Shown: in pieces, positions 36,109 through 45,764 of the stretch
How the letters are laid out: each line of letters opens with the position of its first letter
How positions within the stretch are numbered: the first letter of the stretch is position 1
DNA from: Pseudoduganella violacea
GTDB taxonomy: Bacteria; Pseudomonadota; Gammaproteobacteria; Burkholderiales; Burkholderiaceae_D
DNA length: 64,000 nt
Direction of reading: 5' to 3'
Assembly (NCBI RefSeq): GCF_014191875.1
Contig: NZ_JACHXD010000001.1
Span: forward strand, 434,001 to 498,000
Translations under genes and position numbers: made by a program
Notes under the pieces: model-generated
The model's database searches: none
The model's input: the letters and a program-made list of their open reading frames with translations, nothing else
Told to the model about the DNA's origin: nothing

Positions 36109-36291
36109 ATGAGTCCTCTGTTCAAAAGCAATTACAGCAATGCAGCACAGCTGAAAGACCTGATGACCGCCCCGCCGATGACGGCGGCCCAGCACGCCGA
36201 AGTCCTGCGCAAGCGCAATGCGCAGCGCCGCATGGTCGAAGAAGCCAAGGAGTTGAAGCGCGCCACCTACTCGCCGTACGAGGGACGCTAG
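36109..36291 (+). CDS. small hydrophilic protein of unknown function
   Basis: 60 residues, starting MSPLFKSNYSNAAQLKDLM with a CAAGGAG site at good spacing. The second half is highly charged and probably helical (HAEVLRKRNAQRRMVEEAKE), ending TYSPYEGR. It has no signal peptide or membrane segment. I do not recognise the family. It is convergent with ubiX, 17 bases away. Confidence 0.65.
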   Translation: MSPLFKSNYSNAAQLKDLMTAPPMTAAQHAEVLRKRNAQRRMVEEAKELKRATYSPYEGR

Positions 36292-36308
36292 TCCCGGCGC
36301 TGGTGGAT

Positions 36309-36896
36309 TTAGGGCGGGCCGTTCAAGCCGCTCCAGCGCGGCGCCAGCTGATGCTCCAGTCCCAGCAGATCGATGACGCGGGCCACCGTGTGGTCGACCA
36401 TGTCGGCAATGCTTTGCGGCCGGTGATAGAAGCTGGGCAGGGGAGGGAAGATGATGCCGCCCATCTCGGTGACGGCGGTCATATTGCGCAGGTGCGCCAG
36501 GTTGAAGGGGGTTTCGCGCACCATCAGGATCAGGCGGCGGCGCTCCTTCAGCATCACGTCGGCGGCGCGCGCGATCAGATTGTCCGACAAGCCATGCGCC
36601 ACGGCGGCCAAGGTCTTCATCGAACAGGGCGCGATTACCATGCCATCGCTCTGGAACGAGCCGCTGGCGATCGAAGCGCCGATATTCTGCGGCTTATGCA
36701 CGACGTGGGCCAAAGCCTCCACCTCGCGCCGCTGCCAGCCGGTTTCCTCGTGCAGCGTGAGCACGGCCGCTTCCGAGACCACCAGATGGGTCTCGACGGC
36801 CGGCATGTCTTTCAAGATTTGCAGCAGACGCACCCCATACACGGCGCCGGTGGCGCCGGTGATGGCAATGACGATCCGCTGCGGGCGATCAGGCAT
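36309..36896 (-). CDS. ubiX: flavin prenyltransferase
   Basis: Makes prenylated FMN, the cofactor of UbiD-type decarboxylases, in ubiquinone synthesis. The 195-residue flavoprotein has [17 protein letters not shown] at the N-terminus, [20 protein letters not shown] near residue 78 and [17 protein letters not shown], all UbiX signatures. Its start overlaps the grxD end by 8 bases. No ubiD is in the window. Confidence 0.96.
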   Translation of the reverse strand: MPDRPQRIVIAITGATGAVYGVRLLQILKDMPAVETHLVVSEAAVLTLHEETGWQRREVEALAHVVHKPQNIGASIASGSFQSDGMVIAPCSMKTLAAVAHGLSDNLIARAADVMLKERRRLILMVRETPFNLAHLRNMTAVTEMGGIIFPPLPSFYHRPQSIADMVDHTVARVIDLLGLEHQLAPRWSGLNGPP

Positions 36897-37203
36897 TCAG
36901 CAGCGCTTTCAGTTCGCCCGACTCGAACATCTCGCTCATGATATCGGAGCCGCCGACGAATTCGCCGCGCACATACAGCTGCGGAATGGTTGGCCAGTTC
37001 GAGTATTCCTTGATGCCCTGACGCACTTCCGGATCATCCAGCACGTTCACGGTGGCGATATTCTCGACGCCGCAAGCCTTCAGAATCTGGATGGCGCGGC
37101 CGGAAAAACCGCACTGCGGGAACTGGGCGGTGCCCTTCATGAACAGCACCACAGGGGTATTGCTCACGGTTTCCTTGATCCACTTTTGCACATCGTCGCT
37201 CAT
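36889..37203 (-). CDS. grxD: monothiol glutaredoxin, Grx4 type
   Basis: 104-residue monothiol glutaredoxin that binds and passes on 2Fe-2S clusters, often with BolA proteins. The active site is CGFS at 31-34 in [14 protein letters not shown], with the glutathione-binding [19 protein letters not shown]. It is upstream of ubiX with coupled translation. A BolA/IbaG-like partner is encoded at 61355 in the same window. Confidence 0.96.
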   Translation of the reverse strand: MSDDVQKWIKETVSNTPVVLFMKGTAQFPQCGFSGRAIQILKACGVENIATVNVLDDPEVRQGIKEYSNWPTIPQLYVRGEFVGGSDIMSEMFESGELKALLNA

Positions 37204-37306
37204 TGCTGCCTCTAAGAAAAAGAAAAGATGCTTCTATTTTATAAGAAAACGCCGGCCAAGGCCGAAAAGCCGCCCAAGCCCCGCCACTTTGCGCCAAATC
37301 AAACAA

Positions 37307-37397
37307 TGTCCCACCCTGGTGTCAGGCACCGCAGCTAGACATTCTTTGATCTGGCGCAAACAATGTCCGACTCCAGTGCCTGGCACCAGGGTGGACA
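37307..37397. repeat. dispersed two-module palindromic repeat, copy 3
   Basis: Modules at 37307-37341 and 37364-37397 bounded by TGTCC and GGACA or AGACA, with a 22-base spacer containing TTTGATCTGG. Flanking AATCAAACAA and GAAGATCAAACG are similar to copy 1. It fills the gap between grxD and the end of tex and may act as a bidirectional terminator. Confidence 0.85.
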
Positions 37398-37425
37398 TTG
37401 TTTGACGAAGATCAAACGGTGGGGC

Positions 37426-39777
37426 TTAGCCGCGCAGTTTGGCGAAGGCGGCGGCCATGGAGTTTTGCACTTGCGGCTCGCGTGCCTGCTGTTTTTGCTG
37501 CTGGCCCATGGCGCGGCGGTCGTTGCGGTCGCCGCGCTGTTCGGGACGGGAACCGGCCGCCGGCGCGCTGTCCGTCAGGCGCATGGTGAGGGCGATGCGC
37601 TTGCGCTTTTCGTCCACTTCGAGCACCTTGACCTTAACCACCTGGCCGGCTTTCACCACGCTGTGCGGGTCTTTGACGAAGTTGTTGGAGAGGGCGGAAA
37701 TGTGCACCAGCCCATCCTGGTGCACACCGATGTCGACGAAGGCGCCAAAGGCCGCCACATTGGTCACCACGCCTTCCAGGATCATGTCGGGACGCAGATC
37801 CTTGATCTCTTCCACGCCTTCCTTGAAGGTGGCGGTGGTGAATTCGGGACGCGGGTCGCGGCCCGGTTTTTCGAGTTCGCGGATGATGTCGCTGACGGTC
37901 GGCACGCCGAATTTTTCGTCGGCATACTTGGCCGGGCTCAGGCTTTTCAGCAAGCCGGCGTCGCCGATCACGGCCTTGATCTCCTTCTTGATGTCGCCGA
38001 GGATTTTTTCCACCAGCGGATACGATTCCGGGTGCACCGCCGAAGCGTCGAGCGGATTGTCGCCGCCCAGCACGCGCAGGAAGCCGGCCGCCTGCTCGAA
38101 AGTTTTGTCGCCCAGGCGCGGCACGGCTTTCAGGCCGGCGCGCGAACTGAACGCGCCTTTCTGGTCGCGGTAGCTGACGATGCTCTGCGCCACGCTGGCC
38201 GACAAGCCGGACACGCGCGCCAGCAGCGGCGCCGAAGCGGTGTTCACATCCACGCCGACGGCGTTGACGCAATCCTCGACCACGGCGTCCAGGGTGCGCG
38301 CCAGCTGGGTCTGGCTGACATCGTGCTGGTATTGGCCGACGCCGATCGATTTCGGGTCGATTTTCACCAGCTCGGCCAGCGGGTCTTGCAGGCGGCGCGC
38401 GATCGAGACGGCGCCGCGCAAGGAAACGTCGAGTTCCGGCAGTTCGCGCGAGGCGAATTCCGAGGCCGAATACACCGAGGCGCCCGCTTCCGACACCACG
38501 ATCTTGTTCATCTTCAATTCGGGCTGCTGCTTGATCAGATCCTGGGCCAGCTTGTCGGTCTCGCGCGAGGCGGTGCCGTTGCCGATCGAAATCAGCGCCA
38601 CATTGTGCTTGGCCGCCAGTTGGGCCAGGGTGTGCAGGGAACCGTGCCAGTCGTTGCGCGGCTGGTGCGGATAAATCGTGGCGGTGTCGACCACCTTGCC
38701 GGTGGCGTCCACCACCGCCACCTTGACGCCGGTACGCAGGCCCGGATCCAGGCCCATGGTGGCGCGCTGGCCGGCCGGGGCCGCCAGCAGCAAGGCTTTC
38801 AGATTGGTAGCGAAAACATTGATCGCGTCGAGTTCGGCGCGTTCGCGCAGCGCGCTCATCAATTCGGTTTCCAGGTGCATGAAGCTTTTCACGCGCCAAG
38901 TCCAGCGCACCGTGTCGCCCAGCCATTTATCGGCTGCGCGGCCTTGCTGGCGGATGCCGAAGCGCGCCGCGATGCGGCCTTCGCAGGGATTGTGCGGCGC
39001 GTCCCATTTCGGTTTTTCCGCTTCCGTATCCAGGCGCAGGGTGACGTCCAGCATGCCTTCGCGCCGGCCGCGCAGCAGGGCCAGCGCGCGGTGCGAGGGA
39101 ATCGCGTGGATCGCTTCCGAATAGTCGAAGTAGTCGGCGAATTTCTCGCCTTCTTCCTGCTTGCCCTCGACCACCTTGGAATCGACCACGCCGTGTTCCT
39201 GCACGTATTCGCGCAAGGATTGCAAGAGCGTAGCATCTTCGGCGAAGCGCTCCATCAGGATTTGGCGCGCGCCGTCCAGCGCCGCCTTGGCGTCGGCCAC
39301 GCCGGGATTCTTGCTGCCGTCGGCCGTGGTGAAGGCGTCGCGCAGGTAGTTGGCCGCTTCGGCGTCCGGATTCAGGGCGGGATTGTCCAGCAGGGCCTCG
39401 GCCAGCGGGCTCAGGCCGGCTTCGATGGCGATCTGGGCCTTGGTGCGGCGTTTCTGCTTGTACGGCAGGTACAGGTCTTCCAGCCGGGTCTTGTCCTCGG
39501 CCAGCATGACCGCTTGCAGCAGTTCGGGCGTCATCTTGCCCTGTTCGGTGATCGAGGCCACGATGGCGGCGCGCCGCTCTTCGAGCTCGCGCAGATAGCG
39601 CAGGCGCTCTTCGAGCAGGCGCAGCTGGATATCGTCCAAGCCGCCCGTGGCTTCCTTGCGGTAGCGGGCGATGAAGGGGACGGTGGCGCCTTCGTCCAGC
39701 AGGGCGATGGCGGCGGCGACCTGGGCCGGCTTGGCGGCCAGTTCCAGGGCGAGACGTTGTTCGATAGCAGGCAGCAT
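37426..39777 (-). CDS. tex: Tex family RNA-binding transcriptional accessory protein
   Basis: 783-residue protein with the Tex layout: N-terminal helical Tex_N region ([23 protein letters not shown] near residue 27), a YqgF-like nuclease fold with [15 protein letters not shown] near 345, helix-hairpin-helix segments ([16 protein letters not shown] near 510), and a C-terminal S1 domain (about 650-720: [24 protein letters not shown]). The tail is rich in Arg and Gln. Tex proteins bind nucleic acid and affect transcript stability and expression of various genes. Length and motifs are complete. Confidence 0.96.
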   Translation of the reverse strand: MLPAIEQRLALELAAKPAQVAAAIALLDEGATVPFIARYRKEATGGLDDIQLRLLEERLRYLRELEERRAAIVASITEQGKMTPELLQAVMLAEDKTRLEDLYLPYKQKRRTKAQIAIEAGLSPLAEALLDNPALNPDAEAANYLRDAFTTADGSKNPGVADAKAALDGARQILMERFAEDATLLQSLREYVQEHGVVDSKVVEGKQEEGEKFADYFDYSEAIHAIPSHRALALLRGRREGMLDVTLRLDTEAEKPKWDAPHNPCEGRIAARFGIRQQGRAADKWLGDTVRWTWRVKSFMHLETELMSALRERAELDAINVFATNLKALLLAAPAGQRATMGLDPGLRTGVKVAVVDATGKVVDTATIYPHQPRNDWHGSLHTLAQLAAKHNVALISIGNGTASRETDKLAQDLIKQQPELKMNKIVVSEAGASVYSASEFASRELPELDVSLRGAVSIARRLQDPLAELVKIDPKSIGVGQYQHDVSQTQLARTLDAVVEDCVNAVGVDVNTASAPLLARVSGLSASVAQSIVSYRDQKGAFSSRAGLKAVPRLGDKTFEQAAGFLRVLGGDNPLDASAVHPESYPLVEKILGDIKKEIKAVIGDAGLLKSLSPAKYADEKFGVPTVSDIIRELEKPGRDPRPEFTTATFKEGVEEIKDLRPDMILEGVVTNVAAFGAFVDIGVHQDGLVHISALSNNFVKDPHSVVKAGQVVKVKVLEVDEKRKRIALTMRLTDSAPAAGSRPEQRGDRNDRRAMGQQQKQQAREPQVQNSMAAAFAKLRG

Positions 39778-39938
39778 GTGATAGTCCTAATAGGCCAAGG
39801 CCGGAATCATAACCAATTCAAGGGATAGATAGGGGGAAAACGGGTGTGCGGTAACACTAAGTTAGAACTTTCACAAACACAGAACCATACTTGGCGGATA
39901 ATATTGCGTGTTGTTGTTTTTGAACCTTCCAAACGTAC

Positions 39939-42900
39939 ATGCGCCCAATGGATTTAACCCGCGACGAAACCCGCGAAGCTCCTGCCGCTCCCACCCCTGT
40001 TCCGGCCGGCGCGCCGGGGACGCAACTGCCCTATGCCGTCGCCACCTGGTTGCAGCGGGTGGATGCGGCCGCCCATCCAAAAGCGAAGCTGACGCCGGTC
40101 GAAGCGGACCCGAAACAAAGCAGCCACCGCCTGATCTATGTGCTGGCGCCCACTAGCGGCGGCCGCCATGTGGCGCTCTGCCTGTACAAGGCGCGCCTGC
40201 GGCCGAATGGCGATGTGGCGGCCGCCACGCCGATCAGCGAAGTGTTTTCCCTGCTCTCGGCCCCGCCCACCTTCCTGGAAGCCGGCGACGATGACTTGAT
40301 CCGCTTTTTTGTCGCCATGCGCAGCGGCCCGAATTCCCAGACCGGCACGGCCACCGAGCCGCGCGGCAAGATCGGCGCCGCCCTGCTGACCATGCTGTCG
40401 ACCCAGGGCAAGCTGCTGTGGGCCAATTCCTGGGCCGATGTCGGCAACGGCATGGTGTATCCGATGAAAGCGGGCCCGCTGCGCGAAGCCAATCTGGCCT
40501 GGCGCGAAGAGGGCAAGGGCTTGCGCCTGGGCTGGCAGGTCGAGCCGCCCGAGGGCGCGCGCCACCCGGGCGCCGACCAGATCGACTATATGCTGCCGAC
40601 CGATCCGCCCTGGTATATCGACAACCTCTCGTGCGGCGAGCTGTACCTGAACCAGGGCGGCAGCAATATCGCCCTGGCCGAGTTGCAGGCCCTGGTGGCC
40701 CAGGCGCCGCTCTTGATGCCCAACGACAAGATGCGCGTCTCCCAGCTGCTGCTGGCGCATGGCTTGCAGCACCTGATGCCGCTGCCGCAGCAGTTGCCGC
40801 AGCGCCTGCGCAAAGACGTGCAGCCGCGCCCCATTCTGCTGCTCGACAGCGCCCAACTGGCCGACGGCTCGGTGCAGCGCTGGAACGATTACGCCGTGCT
40901 GTCATACGATTACGACGGCGAGCGCGTCTCCTTCGATCCGGCGCAGCGCGTGGTGCGCCAGCGCGGCGACGTGACCGAGATCATCCAGCGCAACGAGGAG
41001 GCCGAGGCGGCCGCCCTGCACACGCTGACCGAGCTCGGTTTCCGCAAGCCGAACGCGCTGCCGCTGTCCAGCGTGCGTGGCGGCTTGCTGCTTGCTAGCC
41101 AAGCGGACTGGATCCGCTTTGCCGAAGCCGGCATCGAGACGCTGCGCGCGGCCGGCTGGCAGGTCGAGAAATCCGTCAAATACCGCTACGACTTGAGCGC
41201 CGTCGGCGACTGGTATGCTGAGGTCGAGGAAGAGGGGCCGGACAGCGGCAATGCCTGGTTCGAGCTGGAACTGGGCATCACCGTCGGCGCCGAACGCGTG
41301 CCGCTGCTGCCGGTGCTGGTGCAGATGATCCGCACGGTGCCGCAAGACTTCAACATCAAGGCCCTGGCGGCCCACGCCGACGCCGACCAGATGCTGGCCA
41401 CCCTGCCCGACGGCAGCCGCGTGGCCCTGCCCTGGAAACGCGTGAAGCCGATCCTGGCGACGCTGGGCGAGCTGTATTTCAGCGAAAAAGTGCGCCATGC
41501 CGTGCGCATGGCCACGCTCGACGCGGCCCGTCTCGATGAGTTGGCGCGCAATATCGACTTCGTCTGGACCGGCGGCGAGGAATTGCGCGCCATGGGCCGC
41601 CGCCTCAACCAGTTCGCCTCGGTGCAGCGCATCGCCACCCCGGCCGGCCTGCAGGCCACGCTGCGCGACTATCAGACCGAAGGCCTGTCCTGGATGCAGT
41701 TCCTGCGCGAATACGGCCTGGCCGGCATCCTGGCCGACGATATGGGCCTGGGCAAGACGGTGCAAACCCTGGCCCACATCCTGGTGGAAAAAGAGGCGGG
41801 CCGCCTGACTCACCCGGCCCTGGTCATCGCGCCCACCAGCCTGATGGGCAACTGGCAGGACGAGGCCGCCCGCTTCGCGCCCGGCCTCAAGGTGCTGCTG
41901 CTGCAAGGCAAGGACCGGGCCCAGATGTTCGACCAGATCCCCGAAGCCGACCTGGTGCTGACCACCTATGCGCTCTTGCCGCGCGACGAGGAAAAACTGC
42001 GCGAGCACGACTTCCATCTGGTCATCCTCGACGAATCGCACTACATCAAGAACACCCGTTCCAAGGCGGCCCAGAGCGCCGGGCTGTTGCGCGCCAAGCA
42101 CCGGCTCTGCCTGTCCGGCACGCCGCTGGAAAACCACCTGGGCGAGCTGTGGTCGCAATTCCACTTCCTGCTGCCCGGCCTGCTGGGCGACGAGAAGACC
42201 TTCAACACCCAGTTCCGCCATCCGATCGAGCGCCAGGACGATCCGCTGCGGCGCGCGCTCCTGAACCGCCGCATCAAGCCCTTCCTGCTGCGCCGGACCA
42301 AGGACAGCGTGGCCAAAGAGCTGCCGCCGAAAACCGAGATGGTGCGCAAGGTCGAACTGAGCGGCGGCCAGCGCGACCTGTACGAAACCGTGCGCCTGGC
42401 CATGGACCAGAAGGTGCGCGAGGAAATCGACCGCAAGGGCGTGGCGCGCAGCCAGATCGTGATCCTGGAAGCGCTGCTCAAGCTGCGCCAGGTATGCTGC
42501 GACCCGCGCCTGGTCAAATCGCTGCCGGCGCGCAAGCAGCAGGCGGCCGGGTCGGCCAAACTGGCCGACTTGATGCAGATGGTCGAGGACCTGCTCGAAG
42601 AAAACCGCAAGATCCTGGTGTTCTCGCAATTCACGTCCATGCTGGAATTGATCGAGGAAGAACTCGATGCGCGCGACATTCCGTATGCCATCCTCACCGG
42701 CGAGACCAAGGACCGCGGCGCGCAAGTGGCGGCTTTCCAGCAGGGCGCGGTGCCGATTTTCCTGATCAGTTTGAAAGCCGGCGGCGTCGGCCTCAATCTG
42801 ACGGCGGCCGATACGGTAATCCACTATGATCCGTGGTGGAACCCGGCCGCTGAAAACCAGGCCACCGACCGCGCCTGGCGCATCGGTCAGGACAAACCCG

Positions 42901-43067
42901 TGTTTGTCTACAAGCTGATCGCCAAGGGTACGCTGGAAGAGAAGATCCAAGTCCTGCAGCAAAAGAAAGCGGATCTGGCGCAATCGGTCCTGGCGGAAGG
43001 CGAATCGCAAAAACTGGCGCTGACGCAGGAAGACCTGCAGCAGATCTTCGCCCCACTGGTGGACTGA
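39939..43067 (+). CDS. SNF2/RapA-like DEAD/H-box helicase
   Basis: 1042-residue SF2 ATPase. The N-terminal half (about 1-560) is a bacterial SNF2-associated region without a SWIM zinc motif that I can see. The motor follows: Walker A ILADDMGLGKTVQTLAHIL near residue 600, DESH box VILDESHYIKN near 697, SGTPLEN (motif III), then the helicase C domain with LVFSQFTSM, LISLKAGGVGLNLTAAD and WWNPAAENQATDRAWRIGQ (motifs V and VI). Role is probably nucleoprotein or RNA-polymerase remodelling. Start could be ATG 39939 or 39948. The sensor-kinase reading frame begins one base after its stop. Confidence 0.92.
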   Translation: MRPMDLTRDETREAPAAPTPVPAGAPGTQLPYAVATWLQRVDAAAHPKAKLTPVEADPKQSSHRLIYVLAPTSGGRHVALCLYKARLRPNGDVAAATPISEVFSLLSAPPTFLEAGDDDLIRFFVAMRSGPNSQTGTATEPRGKIGAALLTMLSTQGKLLWANSWADVGNGMVYPMKAGPLREANLAWREEGKGLRLGWQVEPPEGARHPGADQIDYMLPTDPPWYIDNLSCGELYLNQGGSNIALAELQALVAQAPLLMPNDKMRVSQLLLAHGLQHLMPLPQQLPQRLRKDVQPRPILLLDSAQLADGSVQRWNDYAVLSYDYDGERVSFDPAQRVVRQRGDVTEIIQRNEEAEAAALHTLTELGFRKPNALPLSSVRGGLLLASQADWIRFAEAGIETLRAAGWQVEKSVKYRYDLSAVGDWYAEVEEEGPDSGNAWFELELGITVGAERVPLLPVLVQMIRTVPQDFNIKALAAHADADQMLATLPDGSRVALPWKRVKPILATLGELYFSEKVRHAVRMATLDAARLDELARNIDFVWTGGEELRAMGRRLNQFASVQRIATPAGLQATLRDYQTEGLSWMQFLREYGLAGILADDMGLGKTVQTLAHILVEKEAGRLTHPALVIAPTSLMGNWQDEAARFAPGLKVLLLQGKDRAQMFDQIPEADLVLTTYALLPRDEEKLREHDFHLVILDESHYIKNTRSKAAQSAGLLRAKHRLCLSGTPLENHLGELWSQFHFLLPGLLGDEKTFNTQFRHPIERQDDPLRRALLNRRIKPFLLRRTKDSVAKELPPKTEMVRKVELSGGQRDLYETVRLAMDQKVREEIDRKGVARSQIVILEALLKLRQVCCDPRLVKSLPARKQQAAGSAKLADLMQMVEDLLEENRKILVFSQFTSMLELIEEELDARDIPYAILTGETKDRGAQVAAFQQGAVPIFLISLKAGGVGLNLTAADTVIHYDPWWNPAAENQATDRAWRIGQDKPVFVYKLIAKGTLEEKIQVLQQKKADLAQSVLAEGESQKLALTQEDLQQIFAPLVD

Positions 43068-43068
43068 T

Positions 43069-44110
43069 ATGAGCGAACTTGCCCAACTCCGGCTGCTGCT
43101 CGACAGCAGCAGCGATGTGCATTGGCTGATCGACTGCGCCAGCGGACGCCTGCTGTATCTGAGCGCGGCCCATGCCGCCTTCGGCTTCAGCGCCGAAGAA
43201 GCCCAGCGGCATGCCGACCAGCTGCTGGCGCAATTGCCGGCGCGGCTGGCGCGTTTCAAGGATGGCGACGCCAGCCGCCTGCGCCTGCGGCGCGAACTGG
43301 TGTTCGAGCGCGCCGACGGCAGCAGCCTGACGGTGGAAATCGAATCGCTCCTGGTGCTCGACAAGAAGGGCCAGCCGCTGCAGCTGGCCGGCGTGGTGCG
43401 CGACCTGAGCCGCCAATTGGCCGAGCGCGCCGAATGGGAAACGCAGCAGAAGCGTTTCGCCTCCATGCTGTCGCACGAATTCCGTACCCCGCTGTCGACC
43501 ATCGACGGCTGCCGTGCAGCGCCTGGAAATGACGTCGGCCAATGCCGACGAAGCCACGCGCAAGCGTTACCGCAAGATCCAGGTGGCGGTGGACCGCCTG
43601 ATCGCCATGATCGACGATTATCTGTCGCCCGAGCGTCTGGCCAGCATCGGCCGCAAGCGCCAGGCCAATGAAATTTCGCCCGCCGCCCTGCTCGAAACGG
43701 TGGGCGAAGCGGCGCGTATACGGCGTAACGCTATCAAGGTGGAAGTCGTTGGCTTGCCGCCATGGCTGCGTTGCGACCCGCAAGGAATGCGGCTTTGCCT
43801 GGATATTTTGCTCGATAATGCAATTAAGTACACGGCACCCGATACCGCGATAGAATTAGTAGGTAAAAAAGCAAGCGAAGGCGGGGTCGAGTTCTCGGTG
43901 ATCGACCATGGTTCCGCGCTTCCCGACGAGGAAATCGCCCGTCTCGGCGAGCGCGGCTTCCGTGGCCGCGCGGCCGAAGGTATTGCCGGGTCCGGACTGG
44001 GCCTGTATATGGCGCGCGCGGTGGCGGAAGCGCACGGCGGCAGCCTGACGGCGGAAAACCTTTCTGAAAGCGGCAAAAAGTTTCGGATTTGGTTGCCGAT
44101 TGCCGTTTGA
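43069..44110 (+). pseudogene. PAS-HisKA-HATPase sensor kinase interrupted by a one-base frameshift
   Basis: The first frame (43069-43671) encodes a PAS-like domain (about 5-115) and the start of HisKA with the H-box SMLSHEFRTPLSTIDG (H136), then runs into unrelated sequence. The following frame, from 43511, continues the same kinase: AVQRLEMTSANADEATRKRY, the N-box LDILLDNAIKYTAPD and the G-box GIAGSGLGLYMARAVA, ending at 44110. An extra T at 43510 explains the break; removing it joins both parts into one kinase of about 346 residues. No slippery heptamer is visible, so a mutation or sequencing error is likelier than programmed frameshifting. No transmembrane segment is seen. The OmpR-type regulator at 44205 is its natural partner. 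Confidence 0.85.
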
Positions 44111-44204
44111 GCGGGGAAATATCTTGCATAGGGCAGAACCAACCGTGATAATTCTTTGACGCAAGCCATGGGCTTGCTGAACCTATTGGAAAAACGGCGC
44201 ATCA

Positions 44205-44885
44205 ATGACGCAAATACTGATCGTGGAAGACAATCTGGAGTACGCCGAGGAGATGGCGGAATTCCTGACTGAGCTTGAACACGAAGTCCATATCACCAAT
44301 AACGCCAGCGAAATGTGGTCCGCACTCAGCCAGGGCAATGTCGGCGTGGTCGTGCTCGACCTCGGCTTGCCGGACGAGGACGGGTTCAATGTCATCCCGC
44401 GCATGCGCCAGCTGTATCCGCAGATCGGTCTGCTGGTGCTGACCGGCCGCGTCGCTTTCGACAACCGCATCCTCGGCCTGCGCCTGGGCGCCGACCATTA
44501 TCTGACCAAGCCCATCAAGTTCCCCGAGCTGGCCGCCCATATCGAGGCGCTCGACCGCCGCGTCGGCCCGCAGGAAGCCTTGCCCCTGCCCAGCAAGTGG
44601 ACCTTGAAGGTCAGCGCGCGCCAGCTCGAATTGCAGGGCCAGGCCATCACGCTGACCGAGAAAGAGTGCAATTTCCTGCACCTGCTGACCATCAACACCC
44701 GTCCCGTGCCGCGCCAGGTCATCGTGGCCGGCATCGGCGGCGACGATCCCGATGCGGGCCGCCGCGTCGACATGCTGGTCTACCGCCTGCGCAAGAAGGC
44801 GCGCAGCGGTCTGGGCCAGGATCTGCCCCTGCGCAGCGCTTATGGCGAGGGCTATAGCCTGTCGGCCAGCTTCAATCTCTCGTAA
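44205..44885 (+). CDS. OmpR-family response regulator
   Basis: 226-residue two-component regulator. The receiver domain (1-115) has ILIVEDNLEYAEE, phosphorylation site VVVLDLGLPDEDG and HYLTKPIKFPE. The winged-helix domain (about 130-222) has LTEKECNFLHLL, VDMLVYRLRKKAR and a C-terminal AYGEGYSLS. The start at 44205 is 94 bases after the damaged kinase. If that kinase is truly broken, the regulator may be orphaned or use another kinase. Confidence 0.92.
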   Translation: MTQILIVEDNLEYAEEMAEFLTELEHEVHITNNASEMWSALSQGNVGVVVLDLGLPDEDGFNVIPRMRQLYPQIGLLVLTGRVAFDNRILGLRLGADHYLTKPIKFPELAAHIEALDRRVGPQEALPLPSKWTLKVSARQLELQGQAITLTEKECNFLHLLTINTRPVPRQVIVAGIGGDDPDAGRRVDMLVYRLRKKARSGLGQDLPLRSAYGEGYSLSASFNLS

Positions 44886-44941
44886 TTAGGGACAGAGTCG
44901 CCGCGATTTTTCCTTGCGCGGAATTAATTGGGGACAGAGTC
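44885..44941 (+). repeat. RAYT-adjacent repeat pair (GGGACAGAGTC)
   Basis: Two direct copies of GGGACAGAGTC at 44889-44899 and 44931-44941, each preceded by AATTA or AATTG. CCGCG and CGCGG between them can form a short hairpin. It lies just upstream of the RAYT-type gene. A related pair in the opposite orientation is at 48768-48830. Confidence 0.75.
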
Positions 44942-44989
44942 AAGCAAACTGGGTAGAATCGGGCTTCCGATCTACCCTTTTTGCATTGT

Positions 44990-45694
44990 ATGGCCCGTTT
45001 ACCGCGCCTGGTCGTGCCCGGCCAGCCCCATTACCTGGTCCAGCACGGCTTGAATGGCCAGCTGGTGTGCCAGGATGCCGACGATTACCAAGCCCTGTTG
45101 GGCTGGCTGCGCAGCGCCGCGCGCAGCTATCAAGTCGCCTTGCACGCTTATGTGCTGCTGCCCGGCCAGCTCCACCTGCTGGCGACCCCGGCCACCACGG
45201 ACGGCCTGGGCCAGATGATGCAGTGGGTCGGGCGCTACTATGTGCCTTACTTCAACCAGAAATACCGCCGGGCCGGCACCTTATGGCAGGGCCGCTACAA
45301 GACGGCCGTGATCGACGCCGAACACTATCTGCTGGCCTGCTGCCGCTATATCGAGTTCGCGCCGGTGCGCGCCGGGCAGGCGGCTTGGCCGCAAGACTAT
45401 CCCTGGTCCAGCTACGCCCACCACGCCGGCATCAAGCCGGACGGCATGATCACCGACCATCCGTTCTATTGGGCGCTGGGCAATACGCCCTTCCAGCGCG
45501 AGGCGGCGTATAGCGAACTGGCGGGACGGGGATTGGGCAGCGCCGAGACGGCGGCCATCGAAGCGGCCGTGCTCAAAGGCTGGCCCTTGGGATCGGAGCG
45601 CTTCAAGGCGGAATTGCAGCACCGCATGAAGCGCCAGGTCTTGCCGGCGAAACGCGGCCGGCCTTTCAAGGTGAAAGACGCGGCGGCGGAATAA
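44990..45694 (+). CDS. RAYT-type (REP-associated) transposase with altered HUH motif
   Basis: Y1_Tnp-family protein of 234 residues. MARLPRLVVPGQPHYLVQHG, MMQWVGRYYVPYFNQKYRRA, GTLWQGRYKT and CCRYIEFAPVRAG match REP-associated tyrosine transposases, with the candidate catalytic Tyr at 120. The usual HUH motif (HLH or HVH in MPNHxHLL) reads LPGQLHLL here, so the first histidine is glutamine (Q60). That would be expected to damage metal binding, suggesting an inactive or repurposed protein. The ATG at 44990 is chosen over an in-frame TTG at 44981. The basic tail KRGRPFKVK is typical. Flanking GGGACAGAGTC repeats are its presumed former substrates. Confidence 0.88.
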   Translation: MARLPRLVVPGQPHYLVQHGLNGQLVCQDADDYQALLGWLRSAARSYQVALHAYVLLPGQLHLLATPATTDGLGQMMQWVGRYYVPYFNQKYRRAGTLWQGRYKTAVIDAEHYLLACCRYIEFAPVRAGQAAWPQDYPWSSYAHHAGIKPDGMITDHPFYWALGNTPFQREAAYSELAGRGLGSAETAAIEAAVLKGWPLGSERFKAELQHRMKRQVLPAKRGRPFKVKDAAAE

Positions 45695-45697
45695 AAA

Positions 45698-45752
45698 CGG
45701 CGCGCCGTTCAAGGCGCGCCGCGGATAAGCCGGCCCTGCCGGGTGGCAGGGC
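45698..45752 (-). terminator. terminator of the metalloprotease operon
   Basis: Read on the minus strand, a hairpin GCCCTGCC/GGCAGGGC (45733-45752) is followed by a stronger hairpin CGGCGCGCC/GGCGCGCCG (45698-45721, 6-base loop) and a TTTT run that enters the stop region of the RAYT gene. It probably ends transcription of the operon whose last gene stops at 45765. Confidence 0.85.
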
Positions 45753-45764
45753 GTCAAAACCGGA

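Noticed and set aside
37363..39828. 821-codon plus-strand frame opposite tex
   Set aside because: Shadow frame; Tex is full length on the minus strand and the frame starts inside repeat copy 3.
43500..43520. Programmed ribosomal frameshift in the sensor kinase
   Set aside because: No slippery heptamer, pseudoknot or internal ribosome site is apparent at the junction; a one-base insertion explains it more simply.
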